A DNA stretch of 64,000 nt from an uncultured Oscillospiraceae bacterium (GCA_934466475.1 CAKSLI010000001.1:186001-250000); one strand, 5' to 3'; positions 33,527 through 42,163 are shown, counted from the first letter of the stretch. Made by a program: numbers and translations. The notes: generated by a model not told the origin, from the letters alone.

Positions 33527-33888
33527 TGTACGCTGATTACGCGTATTACTCCGGGGAACACGGCGGCGCGCTCCCGCAGGAAACGGCGGAACGCGCCCTA
33601 GCCCGCGCCTCGGACTGCATAGATATCCTGACCTACGGCCGGATAGAGGATCTCAGCGCGCTCACGGAGTTCCAGCGGCGTATCGTAAGGAAGTGCGTCT
33701 GCTCCCTCGCCGACTGGCAGGAGAGCAACGCGGACGCGCTTTCCTCGCCGTACAAGCAGTATTCCGTGAACGGAGTTTCCGCCGCTGTGGGCGCGGGGGA
33801 CACCGTAAAGGTCGTCTGCGGGGTGATGATGCCTGCGGAGATCTGGGCGCTCCTCTGCACTACGGGGCTGTGCTACGGAGGTGTGTGA
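33526..33888 (+). CDS. Head-tail connector protein (gp6/gp15-like)
   Basis: 120 residues. The helical pattern (QETAERALARASDCIDILTYGRI, LTEFQRRIVRKCVCSLADWQE) matches the head-tail connector family that binds beneath the portal. Position directly behind the capsid supports this. It is translated in overlap with both neighbours (TGATG at each junction). Confidence 0.8.
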   Translation: MYADYAYYSGEHGGALPQETAERALARASDCIDILTYGRIEDLSALTEFQRRIVRKCVCSLADWQESNADALSSPYKQYSVNGVSAAVGAGDTVKVVCGVMMPAEIWALLCTTGLCYGGV

Positions 33889-34217
33889 TGTTCCCGAAGC
33901 TGATAACTCAGGCAAAGACCCCGGCGCACGTCGAGCTTCTCCGCGCGGAGCCAAACGAGTACAACGAGCGCGAGACCGTCCTCTCCGCCGACCTGATTTG
34001 CAATTTTCAGGCAGGCGGGCAGATAATTTTCGGCGCGGACAAACAGCAGATACAGCTCTCCGGGACTGCGCTTTTCGACGGCGACATCTGCCCCGGATAT
34101 GACGAACCCGCCGCCGGAATCCTGCGGGTATTCGGCGCGGAGTACCGGATAGCCCGGGCGCAGAAATGGCGTAACCCCGACGGTTCCGTGAATTACACAA
34201 GACTGGACGTGATATAA
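33888..34217 (+). CDS. Head closure/minor capsid protein
   Basis: 109 residues, mainly beta (ETVLSADLICNFQAGGQIIFGADKQQIQLSGTALFDGD). Second of the connector series; by order it corresponds to the stopper (SPP1 gp16-like) that holds DNA in the head. Assigned mainly from position and fold pattern. Confidence 0.7.
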   Translation: MFPKLITQAKTPAHVELLRAEPNEYNERETVLSADLICNFQAGGQIIFGADKQQIQLSGTALFDGDICPGYDEPAAGILRVFGAEYRIARAQKWRNPDGSVNYTRLDVI

Positions 34218-34594
34218 TGCCGAACGTGACTTCAAGAGTGCGGCTGAATATGCCGCGTATACGCCAGCTTTCCCGGGGAGCTGTCCGGGCGCTCGAAATG
34301 ACCGCCGAGGCGCTCCACACAGAGGTCGTTCAGGCGGAGGTGCTTCCCCGGGTCACCGGCGCGCTGACGCTGAATACCTTCTGCGACTACAAGGATTCCG
34401 CAAAGGGAAAAGTGTCGATAGTCTGCCAGACCCCGTATGCGAGGCGGCTGTACTTCCACCCGGAATATCACTTCCGGAAAACGGAGCACCGCAACGCAAA
34501 GGGCAAGTGGTTCGACGACTGGATATCCGGGAGCAAAAAGAATTTCGCGCAGAATGCGTTCATCAGATTTTATCGCAGGGAGGCTGACCTATGA
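34217..34594 (+). CDS. Minor capsid/HK97-gp10-like tail-joining protein
   Basis: 125 residues. The N-terminal helix (SRGAVRALEMTAEALHTEVV) followed by DTGxL-like VTGALTLNT and QTPYARRLYFHPEY is the gp10-like/minor capsid pattern used in neck assembly. It ends with a Trp/Phe-rich basic tail (FDDWISGSKKNFAQNAFIRF). It starts one base before the previous stop. Confidence 0.8.
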   Translation: MPNVTSRVRLNMPRIRQLSRGAVRALEMTAEALHTEVVQAEVLPRVTGALTLNTFCDYKDSAKGKVSIVCQTPYARRLYFHPEYHFRKTEHRNAKGKWFDDWISGSKKNFAQNAFIRFYRREADL

Positions 34595-34995
34595 TAACGC
34601 TTGAAAACGTCCTCGACTGGCTGAAAACGCTGAACACGAAAGCCGACCACTACTATGCGGGAACGCTCCCGGACAAGAAGCCCCGGAGCTTCGGCGTGTA
34701 TCAGCTCAAGGACAGCCGCATGCGGGATATCGCGGTAGGCGGCGCGGAGGCCACGCTCACGCAGGTCAAGGCGGTATCCCTGCTGATCCACTGGGAGCAG
34801 TCCACACGCTCCACGGAGAACGCGGCGCTGTCGCTGTGGAACGAGATAGCGGGGCTGACCGGAGCGGTCATCGGCGGGCACAGGTGCAGCTGCATCATGC
34901 TGCTGAACAGCGAGCCGGTGGACGTCGGCACGGACAGCGGCGGCATCTGCGAACGCGTGATAGAGTTCTTAATTTATTACAACAAGGAGGCATAA
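34591..34995 (+). CDS. Tail terminator-like minor capsid protein
   Basis: 134 residues; overlaps the previous stop by 4 bp. The pattern (NVLDWLKTLNTKADHYYAGTL, KAVSLLIHWEQSTRSTENAALSLW, RVIEFLIYYNKEA) matches small tail-completion proteins that cap the tail tube at the neck. It directly precedes the tail tube gene, as expected. Confidence 0.78.
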   Translation: MITLENVLDWLKTLNTKADHYYAGTLPDKKPRSFGVYQLKDSRMRDIAVGGAEATLTQVKAVSLLIHWEQSTRSTENAALSLWNEIAGLTGAVIGGHRCSCIMLLNSEPVDVGTDSGGICERVIEFLIYYNKEA

Positions 34996-34996
34996 A

Positions 34997-35458
34997 ATGG
35001 CAGAAAACATAAGCGGTGTTTATCCCGTATTCAACAACAAATTCAAGATAGGCACAAAGGGCAGGTCAAGCTCCGAATCCGATATGAAGACTGTCGCGGA
35101 TATGACGACATTTTCCGTCAGCATCGACAGCAACGTCGAGGAGTGGACGCCCATGACCACCGAGGGCTGGAAGCGCAGGCTCACCACAGGCAAGGGTGTT
35201 TCGATTTCGCTTTCCGGCAAGCGCAACGTCGGCGACGGGGGCAACGACTACGTTGCTTCGAAGATGTTCGCGACCGGAAAGGACTGCGAATCCGTGTTTG
35301 AGTGGGATATGCCGGACGGCACGGTCATCAAGTATGACTGCATAATCAACATCACCAGCGGCGGCGGAGACAGCACCAATGTCGAGGGGCTTGATTTCGA
35401 GGTAATGTCGGACGGAAAGCCGACAGTTACAGCCGCTAAACCGACAGGCGATGTATAA
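34997..35458 (+). CDS. Major tail tube protein
   Basis: 153 residues with AGGAGG-type site upstream. Beta-rich, with the pattern VYPVFNNKFKIGTKG at the start and VEEWTPMTTEGWKRRLTTGKGVSISLSGKR in the middle, typical of short siphovirus tube proteins. It lies directly before the chaperone pair and tape measure, though here a 200-bp structured gap intervenes. Confidence 0.87.
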   Translation: MAENISGVYPVFNNKFKIGTKGRSSSESDMKTVADMTTFSVSIDSNVEEWTPMTTEGWKRRLTTGKGVSISLSGKRNVGDGGNDYVASKMFATGKDCESVFEWDMPDGTVIKYDCIINITSGGGDSTNVEGLDFEVMSDGKPTVTAAKPTGDV

Positions 35459-35464
35459 ACATAT

Positions 35465-35643
35465 ACGGCACTGCTCCGGCGGTGCCGCCAGGCTGTCGAT
35501 AAAGGCACATCTGCGTCGTCACTCCGCACTGCGACAGGCACAAAGCCTAGTCGCAGTGCGGGTTCCTAGCATCTGTACCTTTCTCGGCAGCCTGGGACAG
35601 ATACTTTTTCGACAAGCTGACGGCACTGCTCCGGCGGTGCCGC
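35465..35643 (+). repeat. Nested palindromic element in the tail operon
   Basis: A perfect 24-bp direct repeat, itself palindromic (core cggcac...gtgccg), lies at 35465-35488 and 35620-35643. Inside, an imperfect 25-bp inverted repeat (35489-35513 with 35570-35594) encloses a perfect 12-bp stem (ccgcactgcgac at 35524-35535, its complement at 35550-35561) with aggc/gcct at its tip. The second outer copy followed by ttttatttg may terminate transcription. No protein is encoded. Confidence 0.75.
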
Positions 35644-35665
35644 TTTTATTTGAAAGGAGATACAC

Positions 35666-35977
35666 ATGGCAACAGTAATCGACATCACCGGCAGGATAAA
35701 GAACCAGCCGAAATTTATCAAGATAGGCGGCAGGAGCTACAAGGTGGACGACCGCAAGAACACTATCCTTGAAATAATGCAGATAATGGACAAGGAGGGC
35801 TCCGGTAACATCGCGACCATCGACAAGGTGCTCGGGAAGCTCCTCGGCGGGAACGCGAAGAAGGACTTCGACGGTTATTCTATCGCGGATTTCCAGACCG
35901 TGTTCATCGCCTGCATGGCGGCAGTCCAGAACACGACCTACGAGGAGTGCGAGCGTTCCTTTCGCGGGGAGCAGTAA
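35666..35977 (+). CDS. Tail assembly chaperone, short form (gpG-like)
   Basis: 103 residues with AAAGGAGA upstream. The small alpha/beta protein (KIGGRSYKVDDRKNTILEIMQIMDKEG, FDGYSIADFQTVFIACMAAVQ) precedes the tape measure and so matches the shorter product of the siphovirus chaperone pair. A frame open across its 3' end continues into the next ORF, suggesting that a minority of ribosomes change frame to make a longer G-T fusion that coats the tape measure during tail assembly. Confidence 0.82.
   Translation: MATVIDITGRIKNQPKFIKIGGRSYKVDDRKNTILEIMQIMDKEGSGNIATIDKVLGKLLGGNAKKDFDGYSIADFQTVFIACMAAVQNTTYEECERSFRGEQ
35958..35972 (+). promoter_or_regulatory. Candidate programmed +1 frameshift site
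   Basis: The zero frame reads TCC TTT CGC GGG GAG CAG TAA. A +1 slip is possible at TTT-C (tRNA-Phe re-pairs with TTC) or at GGG-G (tRNA-Gly re-pairs with GGG). Either leads into the frame of the following ORF, which is open back through this region. Confidence 0.5.
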
Positions 35978-36074
35978 TACCCCGGACAGCGGCTACGACC
36001 TTTTCCACGACTACGGACTGATAGAGGCTTCCTTTGCGCAGCAGTACGGTATTCGCCTGCGCTCCGAGGAGGAT

Positions 36075-36350
36075 ATGTCGTTCGACGAATTCCGGACGCT
36101 CCTTGCGGGGCTGAACGGAGATACGCCGCTCGGCGCTGTCGTGCAGATACGCTCCGAGCGCGACCGCAAGCGGATAAATCAGTTCACGCCTGCGCAGCGG
36201 AAAATACGCTCAGAGTGGGCGGCGTTCCGCGCGGGAAAGGCGGGGAGCGCTCCGGTGAACAGGGAGAAATACGACGCCGCAATGAAGAATTTCGCGGCAA
36301 TGTTCCGGGCTATGGCAGGTACAACAGGAGGTGAAAGCGACGAGCGATAA
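36075..36350 (+). CDS. Tail assembly chaperone extension (gpT-like), probably made by frameshift
   Basis: The frame is open upstream to before 35943, adding residues such as FHDYGLIEASFAQQYGIRLRSEED before the first ATG (36075). That ATG has a GGAGG only two bases away, too close for normal initiation. The simplest view is that this is the T part of a G-T fusion reached by a +1 (or -2) shift near 35960-35970. The part from 36075 is a helical, Arg-rich segment (RDRKRINQFTPAQRKIRSEWAAF). Its end overlaps the tape measure start by 20 bp. Confidence 0.7.
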   Translation: MSFDEFRTLLAGLNGDTPLGAVVQIRSERDRKRINQFTPAQRKIRSEWAAFRAGKAGSAPVNREKYDAAMKNFAAMFRAMAGTTGGESDER

Positions 36351-38787
36351 CAGCGTAGGTCAGGTAGACCTTGACCTCAATCTGAATCAGCATGGATTCG
36401 ACAGACAGCTCAGCAATATCCAGAACATAGCGGGCAATGTCGGAAAGGTGCTCGGCAAGGCGTTCGCAGTCGGTTCGCTCATAGCTTTCGCGAAGAGCTG
36501 TCTTGAGCTCGGCAGCGACCTCAACGAGGTGCAGAACGTCGTTGACGTTACGTTCGGCTCGATGTCCGAAAACGTGAACCAGTGGGCAAAGGACGCCATG
36601 ACCAGCTTCGGTCTGTCCGAGAAATGCGCGAAGGATTACGTCGGCACCCTCGGCACTATGGCGAAGTCCTTCGGGTTCTCCACCGAGGAGGCGTACAAGC
36701 AGGCTACGGCGCTCGCGGGGCTTTCCGCAGACGTAGCTTCGTTCTACAACCTCTCAACGGACGACGCCTACGAAAAGCTGAAAGCCGTGTACACCGGAGA
36801 GACCGAGGGGCTGAAATCCCTCGGCGTTGTGATGACCCAGACCTCCCTTGACGAGTTCGCGCTGGCGCAGGGCTTCGGGAAAACCACGGCGAAAATGACT
36901 GAGGCGGAAAAGGTGGAGCTCCGGCTTGCGTACGTCACGCAGACCCTCTCCGGCGCCGCCGGGGATTTCGCGAGAACCTCCGACGGCTGGGCGAACCAGA
37001 CGAAGGTGCTTTCCCTGCGGTTCGACGCGCTGAAAGCCTCCCTCGGTCAGGGGCTGATAAACGTGCTGACCCCGGCGCTCCAGCTTCTGAACAGGCTGAT
37101 GGAGAAGCTCCAGACCGCCGCTGAAATGTTCCGGGACTTCACGGCCGCGGTGTTCGGCAACGCGGGAGGAGATTCGGAAGCCGCCGCCGATTCTGCGGGG
37201 GCGCTCGCGGCGAATACTCAGGCGGCGGCATCTGCGGCGGCGGACTACAAGAAATCCGTCCTCGGGATAGACACGCTGAACAAGCTGTCGGACAACTCCA
37301 AGAGCGCAGGAAGCGCGGGAAGCTCCGGCGCGAGCCTGCTTCCGGAGGATACCGCGGCTTCAGCGGTCAGCAGGGCGGAAAACGCCTTCGACGGTATCGC
37401 GGACAAGTTCCGCAGTATGATCTCCGGCATAAGGAGCTATTTCACGCGGAGTTTCGGCGGCGTATTCGACAGCTTCGTGGCTGACGCGAAGAAGAATTCC
37501 GGCAAGACCGCCGGGATATTCTCGCGAATGTGGGACACGGTGAAAAAGAACGTCCCGAATTTTGCGGACTGGTTCAGCGGCGGCTTCACCGACCTGCTGA
37601 GAACGTCTGCGGAGGTCGGCGGAAAGATGTTCAACGGCATCTGGGACAGCGCGAATCTGGTGTTCGGGGATATTGCGGACAACGTGTTCCCGACATTCCT
37701 GAGCGCGCTTACGACTGCGATACTGCCGTCCATAACCAACATCGGGACGCGGCTCGTAAAGACCTCCGGGTTGATTTTCGACAAGGTCAAGGGGCTGTTC
37801 GACAGTATCTGGACGGACGCGGTAAGCCCGGCGGTGACGGCCATAACCGGCTGCTGGGGCGATATGTGGCAGACGTTCTCCGACTGGATAGCCGGAGACG
37901 GGCAGTCGCTGTTCGACGGCATTGACGCGGTGTTCTCGGGTATCGGAGATACGCTCCAGTACGTCTGGGATACGGTGTTCGCGCCGTTCTTCGAGTGGGC
38001 GGCTTCCACCATAGCGCCGTTCTATGAGGAGCACATCAAGCCGATGTTCGACAAGATACTCGGCTGGCTGAGCAAGGCGGGAGAGTATCTTTCAGTATGG
38101 TGGAACAGCTTCCTTGTGCCGTTCTTCAAGTGGATAACCGACATCATAGGCCCTGCCGTCAAGGCTGTCCTTGAAGCGATATGGAACACCATTCAGGACG
38201 TTTTCGGCATGATATGCGATATCATCGGCGGTATAATGAAAGCTCTGGGCGGTCTGATGGACTTTATAATCGGCGTATTCACCGGCGATTGGGAGAAGGC
38301 ATGGACAGGCATAAAGGACTTCTTCGGCGGTATCTGGGACGCGATATGGGGGATAATCAAGGGAGTTGTGAACCTCGCAATAGACGCGATAAACGGCTTG
38401 TGGAAGGGCATTGTCGGGGTTATCGAAGGCATAGCGAACGGAATAGGCGGTCTTGTCGAAGCCATAGGAAACGTGTTCGGGCAGGACTGGGGCTGGAAGG
38501 TAGACTGGGCGGACGTCCCGGTCATACCGAAGCTGGCTTCCGGCGGCTATGTCGCAGCGAATACTCCGCAGCTTGCAGTAGTCGGCGACAACCGACATGA
38601 GGGCGAGATAATCGCCCCGGAAAGCAAGATCGCGGAAGCGGTGGCCGCCGGGATATCCTCGGCGCTGTCGCAGGTGAACCTCTCCGGCGGAAGCCAGACG
38701 ATCATAGTCGAGCTAGACGGCGAGGCGGTAGGCAGGGCGCAGGCGGATTACGACCGCCGTCAGCTTGCCCGGAGCAACGGCTATTAA
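36331..38787 (+). CDS. Tail tape measure protein
   Basis: About 818 residues. Residues ~1-250 resemble TMP/TP901-like cores (FGFSTEEAYKQATALAGLSADVASFYNLSTDDAYEKLKAVYTGE). A Ser/Ala-rich linker follows, then a long helical and aromatic region with membrane-like segments (WGIIKGVVNLAIDAINGLW). The C-terminus carries SGGYVAANTPQLAVVGDN, a common tape-measure ending. By the usual proportionality the tail would be roughly 120 nm. The GTG start sits immediately behind GGAG without spacing, so the true start may differ by a few codons. Confidence 0.9.
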   Translation: MKATSDNSVGQVDLDLNLNQHGFDRQLSNIQNIAGNVGKVLGKAFAVGSLIAFAKSCLELGSDLNEVQNVVDVTFGSMSENVNQWAKDAMTSFGLSEKCAKDYVGTLGTMAKSFGFSTEEAYKQATALAGLSADVASFYNLSTDDAYEKLKAVYTGETEGLKSLGVVMTQTSLDEFALAQGFGKTTAKMTEAEKVELRLAYVTQTLSGAAGDFARTSDGWANQTKVLSLRFDALKASLGQGLINVLTPALQLLNRLMEKLQTAAEMFRDFTAAVFGNAGGDSEAAADSAGALAANTQAAASAAADYKKSVLGIDTLNKLSDNSKSAGSAGSSGASLLPEDTAASAVSRAENAFDGIADKFRSMISGIRSYFTRSFGGVFDSFVADAKKNSGKTAGIFSRMWDTVKKNVPNFADWFSGGFTDLLRTSAEVGGKMFNGIWDSANLVFGDIADNVFPTFLSALTTAILPSITNIGTRLVKTSGLIFDKVKGLFDSIWTDAVSPAVTAITGCWGDMWQTFSDWIAGDGQSLFDGIDAVFSGIGDTLQYVWDTVFAPFFEWAASTIAPFYEEHIKPMFDKILGWLSKAGEYLSVWWNSFLVPFFKWITDIIGPAVKAVLEAIWNTIQDVFGMICDIIGGIMKALGGLMDFIIGVFTGDWEKAWTGIKDFFGGIWDAIWGIIKGVVNLAIDAINGLWKGIVGVIEGIANGIGGLVEAIGNVFGQDWGWKVDWADVPVIPKLASGGYVAANTPQLAVVGDNRHEGEIIAPESKIAEAVAAGISSALSQVNLSGGSQTIIVELDGEAVGRAQADYDRRQLARSNGY

Positions 38788-38796
38788 GGAGGAGCA

Positions 38797-39171
38797 ATGG
38801 CGGAAAAGACAGCAGAGCTTACGATAAACGGCTATGAGGTGCCGGGCGGGAATCTCCTGCCCTATTCCAAGACAAAGAGCGATATACATTCCAGCACCAG
38901 CGGGCGCGGCGAAACCGGCGTGATGAACATTACATACGTCCGCCGGGGAGTGCGCAAGCTCGACATCGAAATAACCAACATCACCGGGGAGCAGTACGCG
39001 AAGCTGGACGCGGCGCTCGCCCAGAAGCCACAGACCGTGACTATCCGGAGCATGACTGGCGCGGCGGAGAGCTTCACGGCGTACAACAGCGACATCACGG
39101 AGACAAAGAAATTCGAGGACGGCGGCGGAACGCAGTACTACGACGTATCGTTCTCGCTGACGGAGGTGTGA
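38797..39171 (+). CDS. Tail protein behind the tape measure
   Basis: 124 residues, beta-rich (MAEKTAELTINGYEVPGG, YDVSFSLTEV at the end). It occupies the position of a distal-tail component in SPP1-like phages but is shorter, so it may be an adaptor between tape measure and tip. AAGGAGG lies 5 bases before the ATG. No firm family call. Confidence 0.68.
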   Translation: MAEKTAELTINGYEVPGGNLLPYSKTKSDIHSSTSGRGETGVMNITYVRRGVRKLDIEITNITGEQYAKLDAALAQKPQTVTIRSMTGAAESFTAYNSDITETKKFEDGGGTQYYDVSFSLTEV

Positions 39172-39172
39172 T

Positions 39173-40798
39173 ATGTACAGCGTAACGGAGAGATACTCCA
39201 AGAACATAGCGAAAAACGTGACGTTCACGGGAATCTCGGGAACCATCACGATGACGGACGGCGCAACTCTCGATATATCCGACCGGAATATCCGGGAGGG
39301 TTCGCTGTCCATCAACAGCAAGATAAACAGCAGCGGAGAATTCCGCGCGGGAGGCGTGTGCGCCGATGAGCTTTCCATGTCGCTGCTGAACTACGGCGAC
39401 GGCGCACAGAGCCTCGGGGGCGCGGAGATCGTGCTGGAGTTCCGGCTGTACACGGACAGCGGCTTCACGGAGTACGACAGCGTTCCGCTGGGGATATTCG
39501 TCGTTGACGGCTCGACGATAAAGCGGCAGGCGGATACGGTCAGCTTTAAAGCGTACGACAGGCTTGTGCTGTTCGACCGCAGTACATGGGAGATGACGAA
39601 CACTCTGTACAACCTGATAAGCGCCGCCTGCGGCTCCTGCGGGGTCACGTTCGGAATGTCGCAGGCGGAGTTCGAGGCGCTCCCGAACGGCGGGCTGACG
39701 GTTCCGGTCGATACCTCCCGGGTGCAGACCCAGCGCGACCTGCTGATGTACGCGGGAGTGCTGACGAACAGCTTCGCGAAGATAAACCGCGCGGGTGAGC
39801 TGGTGTTTGTTCAGCTCACCTGTACGCAGGACGACAAGAACATGGTGGTGCCTGTCCGGGAGCTTCAGGGGAACATCAGGTTCTCCACGGAGTTCTCAGA
39901 CAGCACGGCGCGGGTGACGGCGCTGTTTATGAACAGGGACGGAAAGACCCTCACAAACCGCGGGACGATAGTATCTGACGGCTCAGAGGAACGTCTGACG
40001 CTGGAATGGACGGAGAATCCGCTGCTTTCCGGCATGACCGACGGCGAGGTCCGCGACGTGCTGACTACCGCAGTCTCGGCGATATATCGCTGTATCAACC
40101 GCGCGTACAAGGCGGAATTCAGCGGCGACCCGGCGCTTGATACCGGGGATTACGTCCGGCTGAGGGGCGGGCAGATAGACACAAGGCGCGGCTACGGCAC
40201 GGGAATGATAACCTCCCAGACGTGGAGATACCGTGGTAAGCACACGATTCAATGCAGTATGCCGACGACTGTGGCGGCTTCGGCGACGGCGGCTGTGGCG
40301 CTTTCAGCGGATGACGAGGGAGATGAAGTCAGCACGAATCGTATCCCGCCGAAATCGCAGACAGAAAAGCGGCTTGACGAGCTTGGAAAACAAATCAGTA
40401 AAAAGCTCCAGACCTCATCTTCAAGCTATTATGCCGATACCGGTGATCAGGGGCTGAGGATTGTCAGTCCAGATAATAGCGATTTTATGTGGCTTTCTGA
40501 GCTCAAAAGCAAAGATGGATTTGGTATCGTAATCGAAAGCGGAAAATTCGTGATATCAGGCGATACAAGCGGAATTATACTCAGCGCCAACAGCAACAGT
40601 TCTGTTGTTCAGGCAGGCACCAGTGGAATATGGCTCCGGGCACCGGGCAGTGTTATTGACATCCAGGCAGGTAATTCAAACTGCCGTCTGGCTTTGGATC
40701 AGAGCGGGAACTTAACACTCAGAACCGGAAATGAAAGACTGGAGATCGTGAATCACGCACTCTATTTCAATGGCAAAAAAGTTTTAACGGAGGAATAA
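39173..40798 (+). CDS. Tail tip/baseplate structural protein
   Basis: 541 residues starting one base after the previous stop. The first ~370 residues look like a tail-hub or gp37-type structural protein (MLIYAG-like LLMYAGVLTNSFAKINRAGELVF, DTGDYVRLRGGQIDTRRGYGTGMI). From about residue 390 the DNA becomes AT-richer and the protein turns into Ser/Gly/Asn-rich repeats (SNSSVVQAGTSGIWLRAPG), likely a beta-helical receptor-facing part exchanged separately. It ends one base before the next start. Confidence 0.8.
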   Translation: MYSVTERYSKNIAKNVTFTGISGTITMTDGATLDISDRNIREGSLSINSKINSSGEFRAGGVCADELSMSLLNYGDGAQSLGGAEIVLEFRLYTDSGFTEYDSVPLGIFVVDGSTIKRQADTVSFKAYDRLVLFDRSTWEMTNTLYNLISAACGSCGVTFGMSQAEFEALPNGGLTVPVDTSRVQTQRDLLMYAGVLTNSFAKINRAGELVFVQLTCTQDDKNMVVPVRELQGNIRFSTEFSDSTARVTALFMNRDGKTLTNRGTIVSDGSEERLTLEWTENPLLSGMTDGEVRDVLTTAVSAIYRCINRAYKAEFSGDPALDTGDYVRLRGGQIDTRRGYGTGMITSQTWRYRGKHTIQCSMPTTVAASATAAVALSADDEGDEVSTNRIPPKSQTEKRLDELGKQISKKLQTSSSSYYADTGDQGLRIVSPDNSDFMWLSELKSKDGFGIVIESGKFVISGDTSGIILSANSNSSVVQAGTSGIWLRAPGSVIDIQAGNSNCRLALDQSGNLTLRTGNERLEIVNHALYFNGKKVLTEE

Positions 40799-40799
40799 T

Positions 40800-41441
40800 A
40801 TGACGGACATAAGAACAGTAAATCTCAGCGGAACGGAGCTTGCCGTGACTGACATCAGCGGCGCGAATATCTGCATAAAGAACTCAGGCAGCGAAACGCT
40901 CTATGCTTCGGCGCATTCCGGCGTGACCGCTGACGCTCCGGGGGTTCTCCCGGTAGACCCGGGAACCAGCGCGATACTGCCGGACTGCAAGGGGGGGGTG
41001 TATCTTCTGGGGCGCGGAAAGGCGGTGCTGGCGGGAGGGGATACGAAATTCAACCTGTTTTCGCCTGCACCCGGGGACGGTTCGGGGGATTCCGGCGCTC
41101 CTGTGGACTGCGAGCTGATACGCTGCGAGGAGCGCGGTGCATATGAAGATGGAAGAGTGATAGACGTATCGGGCGCAAAATACTTTGGAATCAGACCAAA
41201 GGGAGACCTGGGTGTTGACATAGCAATACTTAACGGGGACACATATGCGAACGAGCCACTGATTTATCTCGGTGCCGGAGATATTTCAGACTCTTATATA
41301 TCCACCGTCCCGGCTTCGGGAAAAATTTATATTGCAGGCGCCCTCAGCCGATATACCCTTTACACTTCAAACAGCTTTGCTGCTATATCGAATGCTGTAA
41401 CGGCAAAAATCTGCGGGCTTGAAATGATAGACGAAGATTAA
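40800..41441 (+). CDS. Uncharacterised tail-tip or receptor-binding protein
   Basis: 213 residues, beta-rich with a Gly/Ser/Pro-rich hinge (PAPGDGSGDSGAPVD) between two domains. The second half is AT-richer than the first. Position at the distal end of the tail operon suggests a host-contact protein. Codons 64-66 contain a run of eight G (40991-40998) that could slip and switch the C-terminal domain off. No family recognised. Confidence 0.68.
   Translation: MTDIRTVNLSGTELAVTDISGANICIKNSGSETLYASAHSGVTADAPGVLPVDPGTSAILPDCKGGVYLLGRGKAVLAGGDTKFNLFSPAPGDGSGDSGAPVDCELIRCEERGAYEDGRVIDVSGAKYFGIRPKGDLGVDIAILNGDTYANEPLIYLGAGDISDSYISTVPASGKIYIAGALSRYTLYTSNSFAAISNAVTAKICGLEMIDED
40991..40998 (+). repeat. 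Homopolymeric G8 tract in a tail gene
   Basis: aa-gggggggg-tg, read as AAG GGG GGG GTG. It is the longest single-base G run I saw in the window. Confidence 0.9.
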
Positions 41442-41454
41442 ATCGGGAGGAAAC

Positions 41455-41856
41455 ATGCGAATAATTGACGAACTCTTACAGCCTGCCCGGGAGCAGGAGC
41501 TTGTATCCCAGGCGCACATTGAAAATATCGACCGGCTCCAGCGGATAATCAGCAGGTTCGGCAAGAACGGCGGCACCGCTGAGGGCGCAATGAAGATCCT
41601 CGACAGGCTCGAGGCGGAGGAAAAGCAGCTCAACGAGAGCATTGACCGCCTTGTCGATTACCGGGCGCAGGCTATGAAGTACATTGAGAGGCTTCCGGGC
41701 GAGGAGCACGCGGTGATATTCCGGTATTACATATCCGGCGAGAGCTGGGACACGATCGCGGAGAAAACCTATATGAGCGTACGTCGTGTTTACCTGCTCC
41801 GCAAATCGGCGCTGAAAAAACTCGAGAATCTATATCTGAAAGGACTTGACGAATGA
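41455..41856 (+). CDS. Second sigma-region-4-like phage protein
   Basis: 133 residues. A helical N-terminal region (NIDRLQRIISRFGKNGGTAEGAM) precedes an HTH of sigma-region-4 type (EEHAVIFRYYISGESWDTIAEKTYMSVRRVYLLRKSALKKLE). It resembles the regulator at 25904-26314 in layout but is not a close copy. Proteins of this kind at the end of late operons may modulate late or packaging transcription. GGGAGG precedes the ATG. Confidence 0.78.
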   Translation: MRIIDELLQPAREQELVSQAHIENIDRLQRIISRFGKNGGTAEGAMKILDRLEAEEKQLNESIDRLVDYRAQAMKYIERLPGEEHAVIFRYYISGESWDTIAEKTYMSVRRVYLLRKSALKKLENLYLKGLDE

Positions 41857-42152
41857 ACACAGAGATTATAGTAGCGCTGATTGGCGCGGCAGTCACGGTT
41901 GCGAATGTTGCTTTCACCAGCATTGCGACCCGGAAGCGCCGACGTGACGAGCGGACTGAACAACTCGAGGCAGGCGTGCAGTGCCTCCTGCGGGCGGAGA
42001 TAATCCGGTCGCATGAGAAGTACACCGAGCGCGGGAAGTGCCCGATATACGCCCGTGAGGCGCTCACAAGGGCGTACCAGGCATATCACGCCCTCGGCGG
42101 GAATGATGTCGCGACAGACCTCTATCGCGACCTGTTGGAGCTTCCGAACTGA
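41853..42152 (+). CDS. Small phage membrane protein (holin-like position)
   Basis: 99 residues; overlaps the previous stop by 4 bp. One transmembrane helix at the N-terminus (EIIVALIGAAVTVANVAFTSIA), then a basic stop-transfer stretch (RKRRRDER) and a helical tail with AYHALGGND. This matches a small family often found beside phage lysis genes, so a holin or holin-related role is possible, yet no endolysin gene follows. Confidence 0.65.
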   Translation: MNTEIIVALIGAAVTVANVAFTSIATRKRRRDERTEQLEAGVQCLLRAEIIRSHEKYTERGKCPIYAREALTRAYQAYHALGGNDVATDLYRDLLELPN

Positions 42153-42163
42153 ATAAAACGCAG

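Noticed and set aside
35451..35678. 75-residue frame through the palindromic tail element
   Set aside because: Its sequence follows the inverted repeats, it has no ribosome site, and it overlaps the true chaperone start.
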